12,009 bases of DNA from Rhodospirillaceae bacterium (GTDB lineage Bacteria > Pseudomonadota > Alphaproteobacteria > Rhodospirillales > Magnetovibrionaceae): the NCBI GenBank assembly GCA_029881835.1, contig JAOULV010000018.1, positions 1 to 12,009 of the forward strand, read 5' to 3'. The number at the start of each line of letters is the position of its first letter. Position 1 is the first letter of the stretch. The notes beneath the pieces are model-generated. The model saw nothing but the letters and a program-made list of their open reading frames with translations, ran no database searches and was not told the origin of the DNA. Positions 1 through 6,889 of this stretch are shown here, piece by piece. Position numbers and translations under genes: made by a program.

Positions 1-1920
1 TTTCGGCCACTTGCCATCGGCCTTGTTAAGCCCTGCGCGACGTAGCCAGATGTTTCTTTCAAACCTTGCTTTTGATAATGTTGAAACCAAATAGCCGCCA
101 TCGCTTGAACGTGTCGCGGCAAGATCGCCATCGGCAGAAACAATAATATCCGGCGGTGACATAAAAATCGAACTTGTCATGCCCAAAACAATAACGGGAA
201 AGCCAAAAAAACGTATTTTTTGTTTCCACAGTGCGACCCACAACCCACCCATAACAACCAACACCAATCCCCACATGGGAAATGCCGGGGTTACCCTGAC
301 CGCGCCGGGAATAGATGAAACCGTTTTGGCAACCCAAATCACCATTTCAACCCCAGCCCCCATTGCCTGCAAAGCGATGTTTTCAAGACCAAACGGCATA
401 AGCACAAAAGAAGCAACGGCCGCAGGCATTATCCACATTGCGGTTAATGGCACCGCAAGCAAGTTCGCCAAAAGCCCGAACGTTGCAACCGAATTAAAAT
501 GAAATGCGGCAAAGGGTGCGGTTGCCAGACCGGCGATTAGTGTTGTCATCGCCACACCCAAAACATAAACAACGCCATAACGCCAAAACGAACGTTTGTA
601 ATTTTGGTATTTTTCCCTGTCGCGAATTTCTTCGTAAAACGCCACCAGCGCCACCACAGCGGCAAATGATAGTTGAAAACTGGCGCCCAAAATGCTTTCA
701 GGTGAAATTAACAAAATCGCCATTGCCGCCCATGCGACTACGCGCATTGAAATACCCTGACGGTCAAATATTACCGCCAACATCACAAATGCAAGCATAA
801 GAAACGCGCGTTGGGTCGGCACCGTTGCGCCCGAAACAATGGCATAACCAAGCGCGCCAATTATCGCGACCAGGGCCGCCCATTTTTTTACCGGATACCT
901 AAGCACCAACCCCGGAACAAGCGCCAAAAGTGCGCGTAACGAAAAAAACAAAATGCCCGCTATCAACCCGACATGAAGCCCGGAAATAGCAAGCAGGTGC
1001 GCAAGCCCTGAATCGCGCATGGCCGACATTGCGTCTTTGCTGATTGCCGCGCGATCGCCGGTCATTAGCGCGCTGGCTATGGCACCGCTTTCGCCCTCAA
1101 TTGCGCCTCTGACCGATGTGTTTATTTTTTCCCTTAAGCGTTCAACAAAAAAAGAAATTGCCGCGATGCCTGTTTTTGCTGCGCTGCCTTCAATCACGGC
1201 CGTACCAAATGAAAAACCAACCGCACCCAGGCCAGAAAAAAAAGATTGGCGTTGAAAATCAAACGCACCGGGCATGGCGGGTGGCGATGGCGGTTTTAAT
1301 GTTGCGCGAATGCGTATCCAGTCGCCGCTACTAAACGGTGGCTGTTTTGCCGCCATAACAATTCTTACCAAATGCGGGGTTTTATCTGGGGTAAGCGCGC
1401 TAATGCGCAGATTTTCCATAGTTACCCGGATGGACTTTGGCTGGTATTCAATTTTTTTTATTTGCCCGCTTACATCAACCGGACCAATTTCATTTTCCAA
1501 CGGCGGTCCGTCTTGTGACCATGTGGCAAATTGCGCGGCGGAAAAACCAATACCAAACAAAGACAGTGCAATTGCAACAAGCAGGCGCGAACCTGCCCGC
1601 CTTAACAATTGATGTGCGCCTAGGACGCCAATCAAGGTAAATATGGGGCCAAACCACAAAGGCGGTTCAAAGCCGAGCGAGAAATAGGTGGCTATCCCCG
1701 CGCCACAAACAACAGGTATCCATAAAACCCAACGTTCACGCTCCTGTTCAAGGGCGCTGACAAGCTCAAGCCACGCTCTGCGTGGTGCGGCCGCGCTAAC
1801 GGCTGTAACAATGGTTTTTATGCTGGTTTTTATGCCTAATTGTTGACGCAAAACACCAAGCCCCCGCTTATGTGCATCCAATATCCTTTTGAATGGGCTT
1901 ATAAATGTGCTAAACCCCAC
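1..1920 (-). CDS. comEC: ComEC/Rec2-family DNA uptake channel protein, 3' end outside window
   Basis: This is an inner-membrane competence protein expected to carry single-stranded DNA into the cytoplasm. The minus frame is open without a stop from 1926 to the window edge (about 640 codons). Near residues 308-318 it carries the family signature HLLAISGLHVG, followed by many hydrophobic segments of the Competence domain. The N-terminal part (about residues 60-290) has the ERERWVLW start and GAFDF motif of the DUF4131 region. The last roughly 50 residues (from PPDIIVSADGD) match the degenerate beta-lactamase-like tail usual in alphaproteobacteria, so the C-terminus should lie not far beyond the edge. 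The start is uncertain because no ATG occurs early: GTG at 1920 is used here, while TTG at 1881 (AAAAGGA just upstream, spacing short) and TTG at 1851 are alternatives. The gene is divergent from gltX. The family call is secure; natural competence is not shown by this gene alone. Confidence 0.93.
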   Translation of the reverse strand, partial: MGFSTFISPFKRILDAHKRGLGVLRQQLGIKTSIKTIVTAVSAAAPRRAWLELVSALEQERERWVLWIPVVCGAGIATYFSLGFEPPLWFGPIFTLIGVLGAHQLLRRAGSRLLVAIALSLFGIGFSAAQFATWSQDGPPLENEIGPVDVSGQIKKIEYQPKSIRVTMENLRISALTPDKTPHLVRIVMAAKQPPFSSGDWIRIRATLKPPSPPAMPGAFDFQRQSFFSGLGAVGFSFGTAVIEGSAAKTGIAAISFFVERLREKINTSVRGAIEGESGAIASALMTGDRAAISKDAMSAMRDSGLAHLLAISGLHVGLIAGILFFSLRALLALVPGLVLRYPVKKWAALVAIIGALGYAIVSGATVPTQRAFLMLAFVMLAVIFDRQGISMRVVAWAAMAILLISPESILGASFQLSFAAVVALVAFYEEIRDREKYQNYKRSFWRYGVVYVLGVAMTTLIAGLATAPFAAFHFNSVATFGLLANLLAVPLTAMWIMPAAVASFVLMPFGLENIALQAMGAGVEMVIWVAKTVSSIPGAVRVTPAFPMWGLVLVVMGGLWVALWKQKIRFFGFPVIVLGMTSSIFMSPPDIIVSADGDLAATRSSDGGYLVSTLSKARFERNIWLRRAGLNKADGKWPK

Positions 1921-1975
1921 TCCGGTTCAATATAACGCCAAAACAACACCAAGACCGAGGATTTGTTTTACAATC
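1921..1975. promoter_or_regulatory. Divergent comEC/gltX intergenic region
   Basis: This 55-bp spacer must hold, or lie beside, the start signals for both divergent genes. A TATAAC hexamer at 1931-1936 could be the gltX -10 element, and the same bases read TATATT on the minus strand (1934-1929) for comEC. I see no good -35 match at the expected distance for either. The gltX ribosome binding site is probably GAGG at 1957-1960, which is rather far (15 nt) from the ATG. If TATATT is the comEC -10, transcription would begin almost at the GTG at 1920, which would favour the TTG at 1881 as the comEC start. Confidence 0.3.
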
Positions 1976-3385
1976 ATGACTGTCGTTACCAGATTTGCCC
2001 CCTCACCCACAGGTTTTTTGCATATTGGCGGCGCGCGCACGGCGCTGTTCAATTGGCTATACGCCACCCACACCGGGGGCAAGTTCCTGCTAAGGATAGA
2101 AGATACCGACCGCGCGCGATCCACCGAGGAGGCGACAAAGGCCATTATCCACGGACTTCATTGGTTGGGTCTCGACCCGGATGAAGAGCCCATAAGCCAA
2201 TTTTCACGCCAGCAAAGCCATGTTGATGTGGCAAAAAAGCTTCTGGCCGAGGGCAAGGCATATTATTGCTACTCATCACCGCAAGAGCTGGAACAAATGC
2301 GCGAAAAGGCCAAGCTTGCGGGCAAGCCCATGCGTTATGATGGAACCTGGCGCGATCGCGACCCATCCGAAGCGCCCCCAGGCGTTGACCCGGTGGTGCG
2401 CATTAAATCGGAACAAACCGGCACAACCGTACTGAACGATATAATCCAAGGCGACGTAAGTGTGGAAAACACCGAATTGGACGATTTTGTGCTTTTGCGC
2501 GCCGATGGCACGCCGACTTATATGCTGGCGGTTGTGGTCGATGACCATGATATGGGAATAACCCACGTAATTCGCGGTGATGACCACCTGACAAACACCT
2601 TCAGGCAGATACAGCTTTACAAGGCAATGGGCTGGGAATTACCCCAGTTTGCCCATATGCCGCTTTTGCACGGGTCTGATGGCAAAAAACTATCTAAACG
2701 CCATGGTGCGCTTGGGGTTGAGGCGTACGAAGAAATGGGCTTTTTGCCCGAAGCGCTTTGCAATTATCTATTGCGCCTTGGCTGGGGGCATGGGGATGAT
2801 GAAATCATATCGCGCAGACAAGCGATTGAATGGTTCGATATCGCCGATGTCGGCAAAGCGGCGGCGCGCTTTGATATGGATAAGCTAACCAGCCTAAATG
2901 CACACTATATGCGCGAAGCCAATGATTTCCGCTTGGCCAAATTAGCACTTCCCAAAATAGCCGGTATTTTAGGTGAAAACATCTCTCCCGAAGCCGAAGA
3001 CAGGCTTAAAAAAGGGATGCCGGGCCTAAAGGAACGTGCTAAAACATTGGTGGAACTTGCTGAAAACGCTGCATTTTATTGCAAATCAAGACCCATTGAG
3101 ATGAACGAAAAGGCAAAAGCGCTTCTTTTAGGTGATGGTGCTGACAAACTGGCTGGTTTTCGTGCTATATTGACCCAAACTTTTGATTGGAAGGCCTCGG
3201 CACTTGAAGATAAAGCCAGGGCTTTTTCCGAAGAAAACGGGTGCAAATTAGGTGCGGTGGCCCAACCCCTTCGTGCGGCGCTTAGCGGATCTAATTCATC
3301 GCCCGGAATATTCGAGGTGATGGAAGTTCTTGGTCGCGAGGAATCCATTGGTCGTATTGATGATGCCATCTCAAATCAGCACTAA
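1976..3385 (+). CDS. gltX: Glutamyl-tRNA synthetase
   Basis: This enzyme charges tRNA-Glu with glutamate in the cytosol. The 469-residue length is normal for a bacterial class Ic GluRS. The N-terminus MTVVTRFAPSPTGFLHIGG contains the HIGH-type motif (H16-I-G-G19) within the family start RFAPSPTG. The KMSKS-type motif is KKLSKR at residues 237-242. The C-terminal third (about 300-469) is the helical anticodon-binding region. The open frame extends upstream to a TTG at 1889, but ATG 1976 is chosen because family homology begins there and the extension overlaps comEC. Many alphaproteobacteria lack GlnRS and use a non-discriminating GluRS with GatCAB; whether this copy is non-discriminating cannot be told from the window. 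gltA lies 120 bp downstream on the same strand. Confidence 0.97.
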   Translation: MTVVTRFAPSPTGFLHIGGARTALFNWLYATHTGGKFLLRIEDTDRARSTEEATKAIIHGLHWLGLDPDEEPISQFSRQQSHVDVAKKLLAEGKAYYCYSSPQELEQMREKAKLAGKPMRYDGTWRDRDPSEAPPGVDPVVRIKSEQTGTTVLNDIIQGDVSVENTELDDFVLLRADGTPTYMLAVVVDDHDMGITHVIRGDDHLTNTFRQIQLYKAMGWELPQFAHMPLLHGSDGKKLSKRHGALGVEAYEEMGFLPEALCNYLLRLGWGHGDDEIISRRQAIEWFDIADVGKAAARFDMDKLTSLNAHYMREANDFRLAKLALPKIAGILGENISPEAEDRLKKGMPGLKERAKTLVELAENAAFYCKSRPIEMNEKAKALLLGDGADKLAGFRAILTQTFDWKASALEDKARAFSEENGCKLGAVAQPLRAALSGSNSSPGIFEVMEVLGREESIGRIDDAISNQH

Positions 3386-3425
3386 GATGGCGATAATCAA
3401 CCAGTTTTTCTATATTAGGTTGTTT

Positions 3426-3440
3426 AAATCAAGTTGATTT
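3426..3440. repeat. 15-bp perfect palindrome upstream of gltA
   Basis: AAATCAA-G-TTGATTT is a perfect inverted repeat with a one-base centre. It lies 66 bp before the gltA ATG and overlaps the candidate -35 hexamer TTGATT (3434-3439). A second, shorter inverted repeat, GTTGA-TT-TCAAC (3433-3444), is nested in its right half. The size, symmetry and position fit an operator for a dimeric regulator. No regulator is identified, and AT-rich palindromes can occur by chance. Confidence 0.4.
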
Positions 3441-3461
3441 CAACGGGTGTAGCTACAAAAT
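3434..3461 (+). promoter_or_regulatory. Candidate gltA promoter
   Basis: TTGATT (3434-3439) matches the -35 consensus at five of six positions. It is followed after 16 bases by CAAAAT (3456-3461), which matches the -10 consensus at four of six; TAATAA at 3461-3466 is a weaker alternative. The transcript would start near 3468, giving a leader of about 38 nt before the gltA ATG. Apart from this and the palindrome, the 120-bp gltX-gltA spacer shows only an imperfect hairpin (3395-3425) just after the gltX stop. Confidence 0.35.
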
Positions 3462-3493
3462 AATAAGTGCGGGAAAATACCGCGCCGCAAACC

Positions 3494-3501
3494 AGAGAGG
3501 A
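3494..3501 (+). promoter_or_regulatory. gltA ribosome binding site
   Basis: AGAGAGGA lies with its AGG core 5 nt before ATG 3506. This strong Shine-Dalgarno match fixes the gltA start at 3506 rather than the in-frame GTG at 3467, which has no such site. Confidence 0.75.
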
Positions 3502-3505
3502 AAGC

Positions 3506-4819
3506 ATGCCAGATCCCAAATCAGCCAGTAAGTCATACACACTTACCAATAATGAAACAGGACAAAGCTGGGAATTGCCACTGCTTGAGGGCAGTATTGG
3601 CCCATCGGTTATTGATATCCGCAAGCTTTACGCCGAAACGGGGTGTTTTACCTATGATCCGGGCTACACCTCGACCGGCAGCTGCCAATCTGAAATAACC
3701 TACATTGACGGTGAAAAAGGTGAATTGCTTTATCGCGGCTACCCGATTGAACAGCTGGCCGAAAGCTCAACCTTTATGGAGGTGTGCTACCTTTTGATTT
3801 ACGGTGAGCTGCCGACCCATGAACAAAAAGAAAAGTTCCTGCACCGCATCACCTATCACACCATGTTGCACGAACAGATTAACTACTTCTTTCGTGGATT
3901 TAGGCGAGATTCCCACCCGATGGCGATTATGGTTGGTGTGGTTGGCGCGCTTTCGGCGTTTTATCACGACAGCACCGATATTTCCGATCCCAAACATCGG
4001 TTTATTGCATCCACCCGGATGATTGCCAAAATGCCGTCTATTGCGGCCAACGCTTATCGTTATTCACGTGGGCTACCGTTTTCATACCCGCGCAATGACC
4101 TAAAGTTTTCGGAAAACTTCCTCTACATGATGTTTTCCAACCCGTGCGAAGAATATGTGGTTAACCCGGTTTTAGCCAAGGCCATGGACCGCATTTTAAT
4201 TCTTCATGCCGACCACGAACAAAACGCTTCGACCTCGACCGTGCGCATTGCCGGATCATCCGGGGCCAACCCGTTTGCCTGTATTGCTTCGGGCATTGCT
4301 TCGCTTTGGGGTCCGGCACATGGTGGCGCCAACGAAGCGGTTCTTAATATGTTGGAAGAAATCGGCACCGCAGACCGGGTTGAAGAGTTTGTGAAGCGCG
4401 CCAAGGATAAAAACGATCCTTTCCGCCTTATGGGCTTTGGCCACCGGGTTTATAAAAACTATGACCCCCGGGCCAAGGTTATGCGCCAAACCTGCCATGA
4501 GGTTCTAAACGATTTGGGCATCAAAGATGACCCGACATTGGAGCTGGCGATGAAGTTGGAAAAAATTGCGTTGGAAGATGAATATTTCATCGAAAAGAAA
4601 CTTTACCCCAACGTTGATTTTTATTCCGGCATTATCTTCAAAGCCATGGGTATACCGACATCAATGTTTACCGTCCTGTTTGCGGTGGCCCGTGTTGTTG
4701 GCTGGGTTGCCCAGTGGAACGAAATGATTGAAGACCCCAGCCAAAAAATTGGCCGTCCGCGCCAGCTTTACACCGGGGCCCCACACAGAGATTTTGCTCC
4801 AATTGACAAACGTAAATAA
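3506..4819 (+). CDS. gltA: Citrate synthase (type II, GltA-like)
   Basis: This enzyme condenses acetyl-CoA with oxaloacetate to citrate at the entry of the TCA cycle in the cytosol. The protein is 437 residues, the size of the large hexameric proteobacterial enzymes. It has the N-terminal beta-rich segment (about residues 1-60) of that class, ending in FTYDPGYTST. Catalytic motifs are complete: LHADHEQNAST (H234/H237), WGPAHGGANEA (H272, the E. coli H264 position), FGHRVYKNYDPRAK (H313, E. coli H305) and NVDFYSG (D371, E. coli D362). The start ATG 3506 is set by the AGAGAGGA site. The gene probably has its own promoter in the 120-bp spacer after gltX. The downstream OsmC-family gene overlaps or nearly abuts its 3' end, suggesting co-transcription. 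Family assignment is secure; NADH sensitivity, usual for this class, is an inference. Confidence 0.97.
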   Translation: MPDPKSASKSYTLTNNETGQSWELPLLEGSIGPSVIDIRKLYAETGCFTYDPGYTSTGSCQSEITYIDGEKGELLYRGYPIEQLAESSTFMEVCYLLIYGELPTHEQKEKFLHRITYHTMLHEQINYFFRGFRRDSHPMAIMVGVVGALSAFYHDSTDISDPKHRFIASTRMIAKMPSIAANAYRYSRGLPFSYPRNDLKFSENFLYMMFSNPCEEYVVNPVLAKAMDRILILHADHEQNASTSTVRIAGSSGANPFACIASGIASLWGPAHGGANEAVLNMLEEIGTADRVEEFVKRAKDKNDPFRLMGFGHRVYKNYDPRAKVMRQTCHEVLNDLGIKDDPTLELAMKLEKIALEDEYFIEKKLYPNVDFYSGIIFKAMGIPTSMFTVLFAVARVVGWVAQWNEMIEDPSQKIGRPRQLYTGAPHRDFAPIDKRK

Positions 4820-5279
4820 GCCCAATAACGCGCCCCAATCTTCGCCCGGAACCGTTGTGGTTAGCGAAACCGGTGAAGGCAGGTTTTCCCAGTGGGTGTC
4901 TATTGGCGGCAAACACATTATTCGCTCTGATGAACCTGAAAAGGTTGGTGGCGACGACAGCGGCGGCTCGCCATATGATTTGCTGTTGGCTGGCCTTGGT
5001 TCATGCACATCGATGACGTTGCGAATGTATGCCGATAGAAAAAAATGGCCATTAGAAAACGTGGTGGTCACCCTATCGCACGAAAAAAGCTACGCCGAAG
5101 ATTGTGTCGACTGTAAAAACAAGAGCGCAAAAATAGACCACATCCACCGCAACATAAAAATTATCGGCGACTTATCGGATGAACAACGCAAACGATTGCT
5201 AGAAATAGCCGACATGTGCCCGGTCCACCGAACCCTGCATTCGGATATTCGCGTCACCACGCAAGAAGAGGTTGGTTGA
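4803..5279 (+). CDS. OsmC-family protein, thiol peroxidase-like
   Basis: OsmC/Ohr-family proteins reduce organic or fatty-acid hydroperoxides through two cysteines, acting as cytosolic homodimers. From TTG 4803 the protein has 158 residues. It shows the GGxPYDLLLAGLGSCTSMT helix with C68 and the C-terminal CPVHRTL motif with C139, the two positions expected to form the redox pair. A further CVDC pair (C101, C104) sits in a segment that, as I recall it, is typical of an alphaproteobacterial OsmC subgroup. No in-frame ATG precedes the domain. TTG 4803 overlaps the gltA end by 17 nt and gives a flexible NKPNNAPQSSPG leader. GTG 4857 has GGA six bases upstream and starts directly at the conserved VSETGEG segment, so it is an equally serious candidate. 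The gene is co-directional with gltA and ends 3 bp from the stop of convergent gloA. The family is clear; the physiological peroxide is unknown. Confidence 0.9.
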   Translation: MTNVNKPNNAPQSSPGTVVVSETGEGRFSQWVSIGGKHIIRSDEPEKVGGDDSGGSPYDLLLAGLGSCTSMTLRMYADRKKWPLENVVVTLSHEKSYAEDCVDCKNKSAKIDHIHRNIKIIGDLSDEQRKRLLEIADMCPVHRTLHSDIRVTTQEEVG

Positions 5280-5282
5280 TTT

Positions 5283-5699
5283 TTATTTTTTCTCGATAAG
5301 TTCTATTTTGTAGCCATCGGGGTCTTCGATAAAGGCTATCACCGTGGTTCCGTGCTTCATTGGCCCGGGCGGGCGCGGAATAGGAACCCCCTCTTTTGCC
5401 ATTTTATCACAAGTCGCATAAATATCCGGAACGCCGATGGCCAAATGACCAAACCCTGTTCCTAAATCATAATTTTCTTCCATGTCCCAATTATGGGTCA
5501 ACTCAATAACCGTTTCATCGGTTTCTGAGCCATAACCAACAAAGGCCAAGGTGAATTTTCCCTCTGGGTAATCACTACGGCGAAGAACGTTCATGCCTAA
5601 GTGGCGGGTATAAAAATCAATTGATTTATCCAAATCTTTGACCCGTATCATTGTGTGCAAAAAACGAAAAGATTGTGCATTCATTTTATCAAACCCCAT
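5283..5699 (-). CDS. gloA: Glyoxalase I (lactoylglutathione lyase)
   Basis: This enzyme isomerises the hemithioacetal of methylglyoxal and glutathione to S-lactoylglutathione, detoxifying a by-product of glycolysis in the cytosol. At 138 residues it is the short bacterial form. It aligns closely with E. coli GloA: LHTMIRVKDLDKSIDFY near the start, LAFVGYG, VIELTHNW, GFGHLAIGV, and GTTVIAFIEDPDGYKIELIE at the end. The four metal ligands are H15, E66, H85 and E133. The lack of the extra loop of zinc-type eukaryotic enzymes suggests the nickel/cobalt class. ATG 5699 forms a TAATG overlap with the lpxB stop, implying translational coupling; ATG 5684 (M6) is an alternative start closer to the E. 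coli N-terminus. It is the last gene of the lipid A operon and has no obvious role in lipid A synthesis, so it is probably a passenger. Confidence 0.95.
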   Translation of the reverse strand: MGFDKMNAQSFRFLHTMIRVKDLDKSIDFYTRHLGMNVLRRSDYPEGKFTLAFVGYGSETDETVIELTHNWDMEENYDLGTGFGHLAIGVPDIYATCDKMAKEGVPIPRPPGPMKHGTTVIAFIEDPDGYKIELIEKK

Positions 5700-6889
5700 T
5701 ATTGTTTTTTTTCAATTAAGCCAAGCACCACATCGGCAGAACGATTACCCGGAGAAATAGTTCCAAGCCCTAACATTGCCATGGCCTCGGAATATGCTTT
5801 GCGCTGATTGGTTCTTGCGTTTTGGCTATCAAAAAGTTCCGAAATTTCTGCGGCTAGTTTATCAGGATTGCAGTTTTCAAGCAAAAGCTCGGGTATTGCC
5901 GGACGATCCAGAACCAAGTTAACAATATTTGCAAACTTTGCCTTGATTAATCGTTTGGCCAAAAATGCGGTTAACGGTGCCATTTTATATGCAATGACAG
6001 ATGGAAGTTCGGCCATCGCAAGCTCCAGCGCAACCGTACCACTAGCGGCTAACGCCACATCGGATGCGGCAAAAGCGTCTGATTTTTCATCCTCACCAAC
6101 TATTGTTGTTTTGACTGACCAACTTTTTGCAACCGATGATACTTTGTCATGGGTGACTGAAAGTGTAACAACCACGGTTTCCACTTGCGGATACGTATGT
6201 TTTAGCAAACCAACAGCTTCACCGAAAACCGGCAACAGGCGCGAAATCTCACCCGCCCTGCTTCCCGGCAACACCATCAACAGCGGTGCAAATTCAGAAA
6301 TTGAATGGCGTTTTCTAAAATCTTCGCCATCACCGCCACCGATTTTGCTTTCAATTACCGGATGGCCAACAAAGGTTGCATTCATGCCGACATCGGTAAA
6401 ATATTTAGGCTCAAACGGCAAAAGACAGAGCAGGTGGTCGACAAATTTAGCTATTTTTTTTGCCCGACCCGGGCGCCACGCCCAAACACTGGGCGCAACA
6501 TAATGAACAATGGGAATGTGCGGATTTAATTTTTTAATTTTTTTAGCAACACGAAAACAAAAATCAGGTGCGTCAATGGTTACAATAACGTCAGGTTTTG
6601 TCTGAACAATTTCTTGCACGGTTTGCTTAATACGCCCCATTATGGTTGGTAATTTTGGTAAAACTTCGGTTAGGCCCATAACCGAAAGGTCGGACATGGG
6701 AAAAATGCTTATCGCCCCGGCTTTGGCGCCGGCTTTTAGCATTTTTTCGCCCAAAACACCGTGAAAATTTATTTTACCACCAGTTTTTTTTATTAATGCC
6801 TTCATCAAGTTTGCGCCCAATGCATCGCCCGATGCTTCGCCTGCTATTATAAAGACATTTGGTATGGTGGAATTTTCTATCGAATTCAT
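5699..6889 (-). CDS. lpxB: Lipid-A-disaccharide synthase
   Basis: This GT19 glycosyltransferase joins 2,3-diacylglucosamine-1-phosphate (lipid X) to UDP-2,3-diacylglucosamine to form the lipid A disaccharide at the inner face of the inner membrane. The protein is 396 residues, near the family norm. Motifs run in order: AGEASGDALGANLM (16-29), TIDAPDF with D106/D109 (104-110), HYVAPSVWAWRPGRAKKI (129-146), VGHP (174-177), LPGSRAGEI (207-215) and AASGTVALELA (281-291). The usual PELLQ motif reads PELLL (333-337), replacing the conserved Gln with Leu. The start ATG 6889 overlaps the lpxI stop as TAATG, and the lpxB stop overlaps gloA in the same way. Two A8 runs lie in the coding strand: one at codons 33-36 and one at the last codons. 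Lipid X is produced by LpxI, encoded just upstream. Confidence 0.97.
   Translation of the reverse strand: MNSIENSTIPNVFIIAGEASGDALGANLMKALIKKTGGKINFHGVLGEKMLKAGAKAGAISIFPMSDLSVMGLTEVLPKLPTIMGRIKQTVQEIVQTKPDVIVTIDAPDFCFRVAKKIKKLNPHIPIVHYVAPSVWAWRPGRAKKIAKFVDHLLCLLPFEPKYFTDVGMNATFVGHPVIESKIGGGDGEDFRKRHSISEFAPLLMVLPGSRAGEISRLLPVFGEAVGLLKHTYPQVETVVVTLSVTHDKVSSVAKSWSVKTTIVGEDEKSDAFAASDVALAASGTVALELAMAELPSVIAYKMAPLTAFLAKRLIKAKFANIVNLVLDRPAIPELLLENCNPDKLAAEISELFDSQNARTNQRKAYSEAMAMLGLGTISPGNRSADVVLGLIEKKQ
5705..5712 (-). other. A8 run at the lpxB end, possible slippery site
   Basis: On the coding strand the last lpxB codons read GAA AAA AAA CAA TAA, giving eight consecutive A's in A_AAA_AAA phase, a -1 slippery heptamer pattern. 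The gloA frame is open from a TGA just upstream of the run (5712-5714) through the gloA ATG. A -1 ribosomal shift, or one extra A in the transcript, would therefore skip the lpxB stop and continue straight into gloA. No stimulatory hairpin was identified, so this is only a possibility. Confidence 0.3.

Noticed and set aside
1889..1975. In-frame 29-codon upstream extension of gltX from a TTG
   Set aside because: Family homology begins at ATG 1976 (RFAPSPTG); the extension overlaps comEC and has no family-like residues.
3395..3425. Imperfect hairpin after gltX (AATCAACC with GGTTGTTT, 15-base loop)
   Set aside because: It has a mismatch, a long loop and no U-run after it, so it does not meet the pattern of an intrinsic terminator.
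5228..5244. CCGAA...TTCGG hairpin near the convergent stops
   Set aside because: It is inside the conserved CPVHRTL coding region of the OsmC-family gene and has no T-run in either direction.
5280..5291. T-rich tract directly after the OsmC-family stop
   Set aside because: No stable stem precedes it (only about 4 bp), and it encodes the Lys-rich C-terminus of gloA on the other strand.
5808..6503. 231-codon open frame on the plus strand opposite lpxB
   Set aside because: It lies wholly antisense to a clear lpxB, shows no recognisable motif and is Ser/Ala-rich low-information sequence as expected for a shadow frame.
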